Positions 63,172 to 64,000 of a stretch of DNA of 64,000 bases are shown here, piece after piece. The notes under the pieces were generated by a model. It saw nothing but the letters and a program-made list of their open reading frames with translations. It ran no database searches and was not told the DNA's origin. The translations under genes and the position numbers were made by a program. Numbering within the stretch: the stretch's first letter is position 1; each line of letters opens with the position of its first letter. The stretch comes from Flammeovirgaceae bacterium UBA2366 (GTDB taxonomy: Bacteria > Bacteroidota > Bacteroidia > Cytophagales > Cyclobacteriaceae): positions 186,001-250,000 of the forward strand of contig DDTK01000003.1 in assembly GCA_002344065.1 (NCBI GenBank). Direction: 5' to 3'.

Positions 63172-63212
63172 TTCTGTATAACGGTTATAAAAACTTTTTT
63201 CCACACACCTGC

Positions 63213-63244
63213 TTTGAAATCATTTCACTTCTGATTTATCTTTG
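63213..63244 (+). promoter_or_regulatory. Bacteroidota-type promoter of the structured RNA
   Basis: TTTG at 63213-63216, a 20-nt spacer and TATCTTTG at 63237-63244, the same spacing as the two methionine promoters. Transcription should start at about 63249. Confidence 0.8.
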
Positions 63245-63248
63245 CGTC

Positions 63249-63375
63249 ATGCTAATACAAAAAGGGACATATCGTTTTGAATTACCGAATAGCGATATTC
63301 GGTTTATGCCCTGGTTTTTCAGTTGATCAGCATCTGATCGCCAACTGAAAACCCGGGTTCGTCCGGGTTTTTTTA
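63249..63375 (+). ncRNA. Structured small RNA or leader with terminator, upstream of rtcB
   Basis: Between promoter and terminator lie: GGG-(A)-CATA (63264-63271) paired with TATG-CCC (63305-63311), enclosing ACCGAATA-GCGA-TATTCGGT (63284-63303, 8 bp, GNRA loop); a hairpin of TTTTCAGTTG with CAACTGAAAA (63316-63351) topped by ATCAG-CAT-CTGAT; and an intrinsic terminator AACCCGG-GTTCGT-CCGGGTT (63350-63369) with seven T. A 25-codon frame from 63249 ending in M-P-W-F-F-S overlaps it and would be leaderless. A small RNA of about 126 nt, or an attenuator. Confidence 0.7.
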
Positions 63376-63477
63376 TTTCTCTCGGACTGTAGTAAAAAAA
63401 TTTTACCGTCTGCAAAGACGCATGGAATGATTTTGCCTTATCTGAGCGAGATTATGCAAAATCAGAAAGGAGTATGT
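63376..63477 (+). promoter_or_regulatory. 5' region of rtcB with hairpins and Shine-Dalgarno
   Basis: CGTCT-GCAA-AGACG (63407-63420) and GATTTTGC/GCAAAATC (63429-63436 with 63456-63463) are hairpins. AAAGGAG at 63467-63472 is a good ribosome site 6 bases before ATG, unusual for Bacteroidota. Confidence 0.5.
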
Positions 63478-64000
63478 ATGAAAAGAAAAGTATTAAGCGG
63501 GAAAGACCTGGTTAAACTAGGTTACCCGGAAGGAAAGGCAATTGGCATCGCCATTAATACGGTATTGAAATATTTCCACAGAAGCGAGAAGGAGGAAATC
63601 TACGCCATGTTGAAAGCGGTGTTGACTGATCCGAAAGCCTATGTCGAAGACTCCGTGTGGAGCAAAACAGCCTTGGCGTTAGTGCCTGCTGAAAAGAAGT
63701 CGCGCGTGCATGAACTGTTGCGAAACCGATTGGAGTATCCGATTTACGGTGCAGCCGAAATAGAAGAAGGTGCGCGCAACCAAATGGAAATTGCAATGAA
63801 GTTACCAATAGCGGTAGCAGGAGCGCTAATGCCCGATGCGCATCAAGGCTATGGTTTGCCCATTGGCGGTGTACTGGCTACACACAATGCCGTAATTCCA
63901 TACGGTGTGGGTGTAGATATCGGTTGCCGGATGTGCCTGACAGCTTATCCACTTGATGAAAAATTCATGGAGCGGCACCGCAGTAACCTGAAGCAACTGT
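63478..64000 (+). CDS. rtcB: RtcB-like RNA ligase (3' end outside window)
   Basis: The first 174 residues of an RtcB-family protein. The metal and catalytic blocks MPDAHQGYGLPIGGVLAT and VIPYGVGVDIGCRM are seen, with the Asp, His and Cys ligands of RtcB. RtcB joins RNA 2',3'-cyclic-phosphate or 3'-phosphate ends to 5'-OH in RNA repair. The N-terminal 100 residues (GKDLVKLGYPEGKAIGIAI) are of a helical type seen in one RtcB subgroup. It follows the structured RNA by 103 bases. Confidence 0.88.
   Translation, partial: MKRKVLSGKDLVKLGYPEGKAIGIAINTVLKYFHRSEKEEIYAMLKAVLTDPKAYVEDSVWSKTALALVPAEKKSRVHELLRNRLEYPIYGAAEIEEGARNQMEIAMKLPIAVAGALMPDAHQGYGLPIGGVLATHNAVIPYGVGVDIGCRMCLTAYPLDEKFMERHRSNLKQL

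Noticed and set aside
1..64000. tRNA, rRNA, CRISPR arrays, insertion sequences, prophage
   Set aside because: No cloverleaf, no spaced direct repeats of array type, no transposase or integrase frame was seen by reading; a tRNAscan or ISfinder run would settle this.

Overview
This 64 kb window is ordinary chromosome of a Bacteroidota bacterium, most likely order Cytophagales or a near relative. The signs are a GldH gliding lipoprotein behind a RicT/PSP1 protein, a fused SecDF, an Oar-type TonB-dependent receptor with an N-terminal carboxypeptidase-regulatory-like domain, OmpA/PD40 and long TPR proteins, and promoters of the Bacteroidota type (TTTG, about 20 nt, TAnnTTTG). I see no prophage, insertion sequence, CRISPR array, rRNA or tRNA. 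The window starts inside purD and ends inside an rtcB-like gene.

Layout. 1-2.4 kb: purD end, ricT, gldH. 2.5-9.8 kb: a minus-strand housekeeping run (secDF, uridine kinase, rdgB, two FKBP lipoproteins, a DHH phosphoesterase). 9.9-11.6 kb: ndk, then an ECF sigma factor with a partner membrane protein. 11.7-15.0 kb: an amino-sugar salvage group (nucleotidyltransferase, NahK/AmgK-like kinase, divergent FHS-type permease). 15.5-17.2 kb: NAD salvage (NadR-like, PnuC). 17.3-25.5 kb: a divergent kynurenine-pathway locus (aminomuconate-semialdehyde dehydrogenase, OmpA/PD40 protein, SDR on one side; 3-hydroxyanthranilate dioxygenase, DinB protein, kynureninase, kynurenine 3-monooxygenase on the other). 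NAD salvage and the lower kynurenine route are therefore adjacent. 25.5-36 kb: MltF-like lyase, TonB receptor, M14 peptidase, haem-binding-domain protein, FMN glutamate-synthase-family protein. 36.0-36.4 kb: a patch of short palindromes. 36.5-45.5 kb: beta-CASP hydrolase, acylphosphatase, GapN, deoC, secreted nuclease and a 1062-residue TPR protein.

45.6-49.4 kb holds a tandem pair of related 39-residue membrane microproteins, a thioredoxin-fold protein, lpdA, fabG and a DinB protein. 49.4-55.1 kb is the methionine locus: two SAM-I riboswitches, each behind a near-identical promoter, control a cystathionine gamma-synthase-family gene and a metY-metX-hom operon. The first riboswitch has a complete terminator/antiterminator switch. 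The second is followed by a 48-codon reading frame with eight cysteines in its last eleven residues, probably a cysteine-sensing leader peptide. After this come a solitary nqrF, an MNT/HEPN toxin-antitoxin pair, an arginase-fold protein missing metal ligands, an ExbB-like protein, a LytS/LytR-type two-component pair, an Nramp-family protein without the usual metal motif, and a strongly structured small transcript between its own promoter and terminator, just upstream of rtcB.

The best candidates for undescribed biology are the cysteine-rich leader behind the second SAM riboswitch, the structured RNA before rtcB, and the twin 39-residue membrane proteins.
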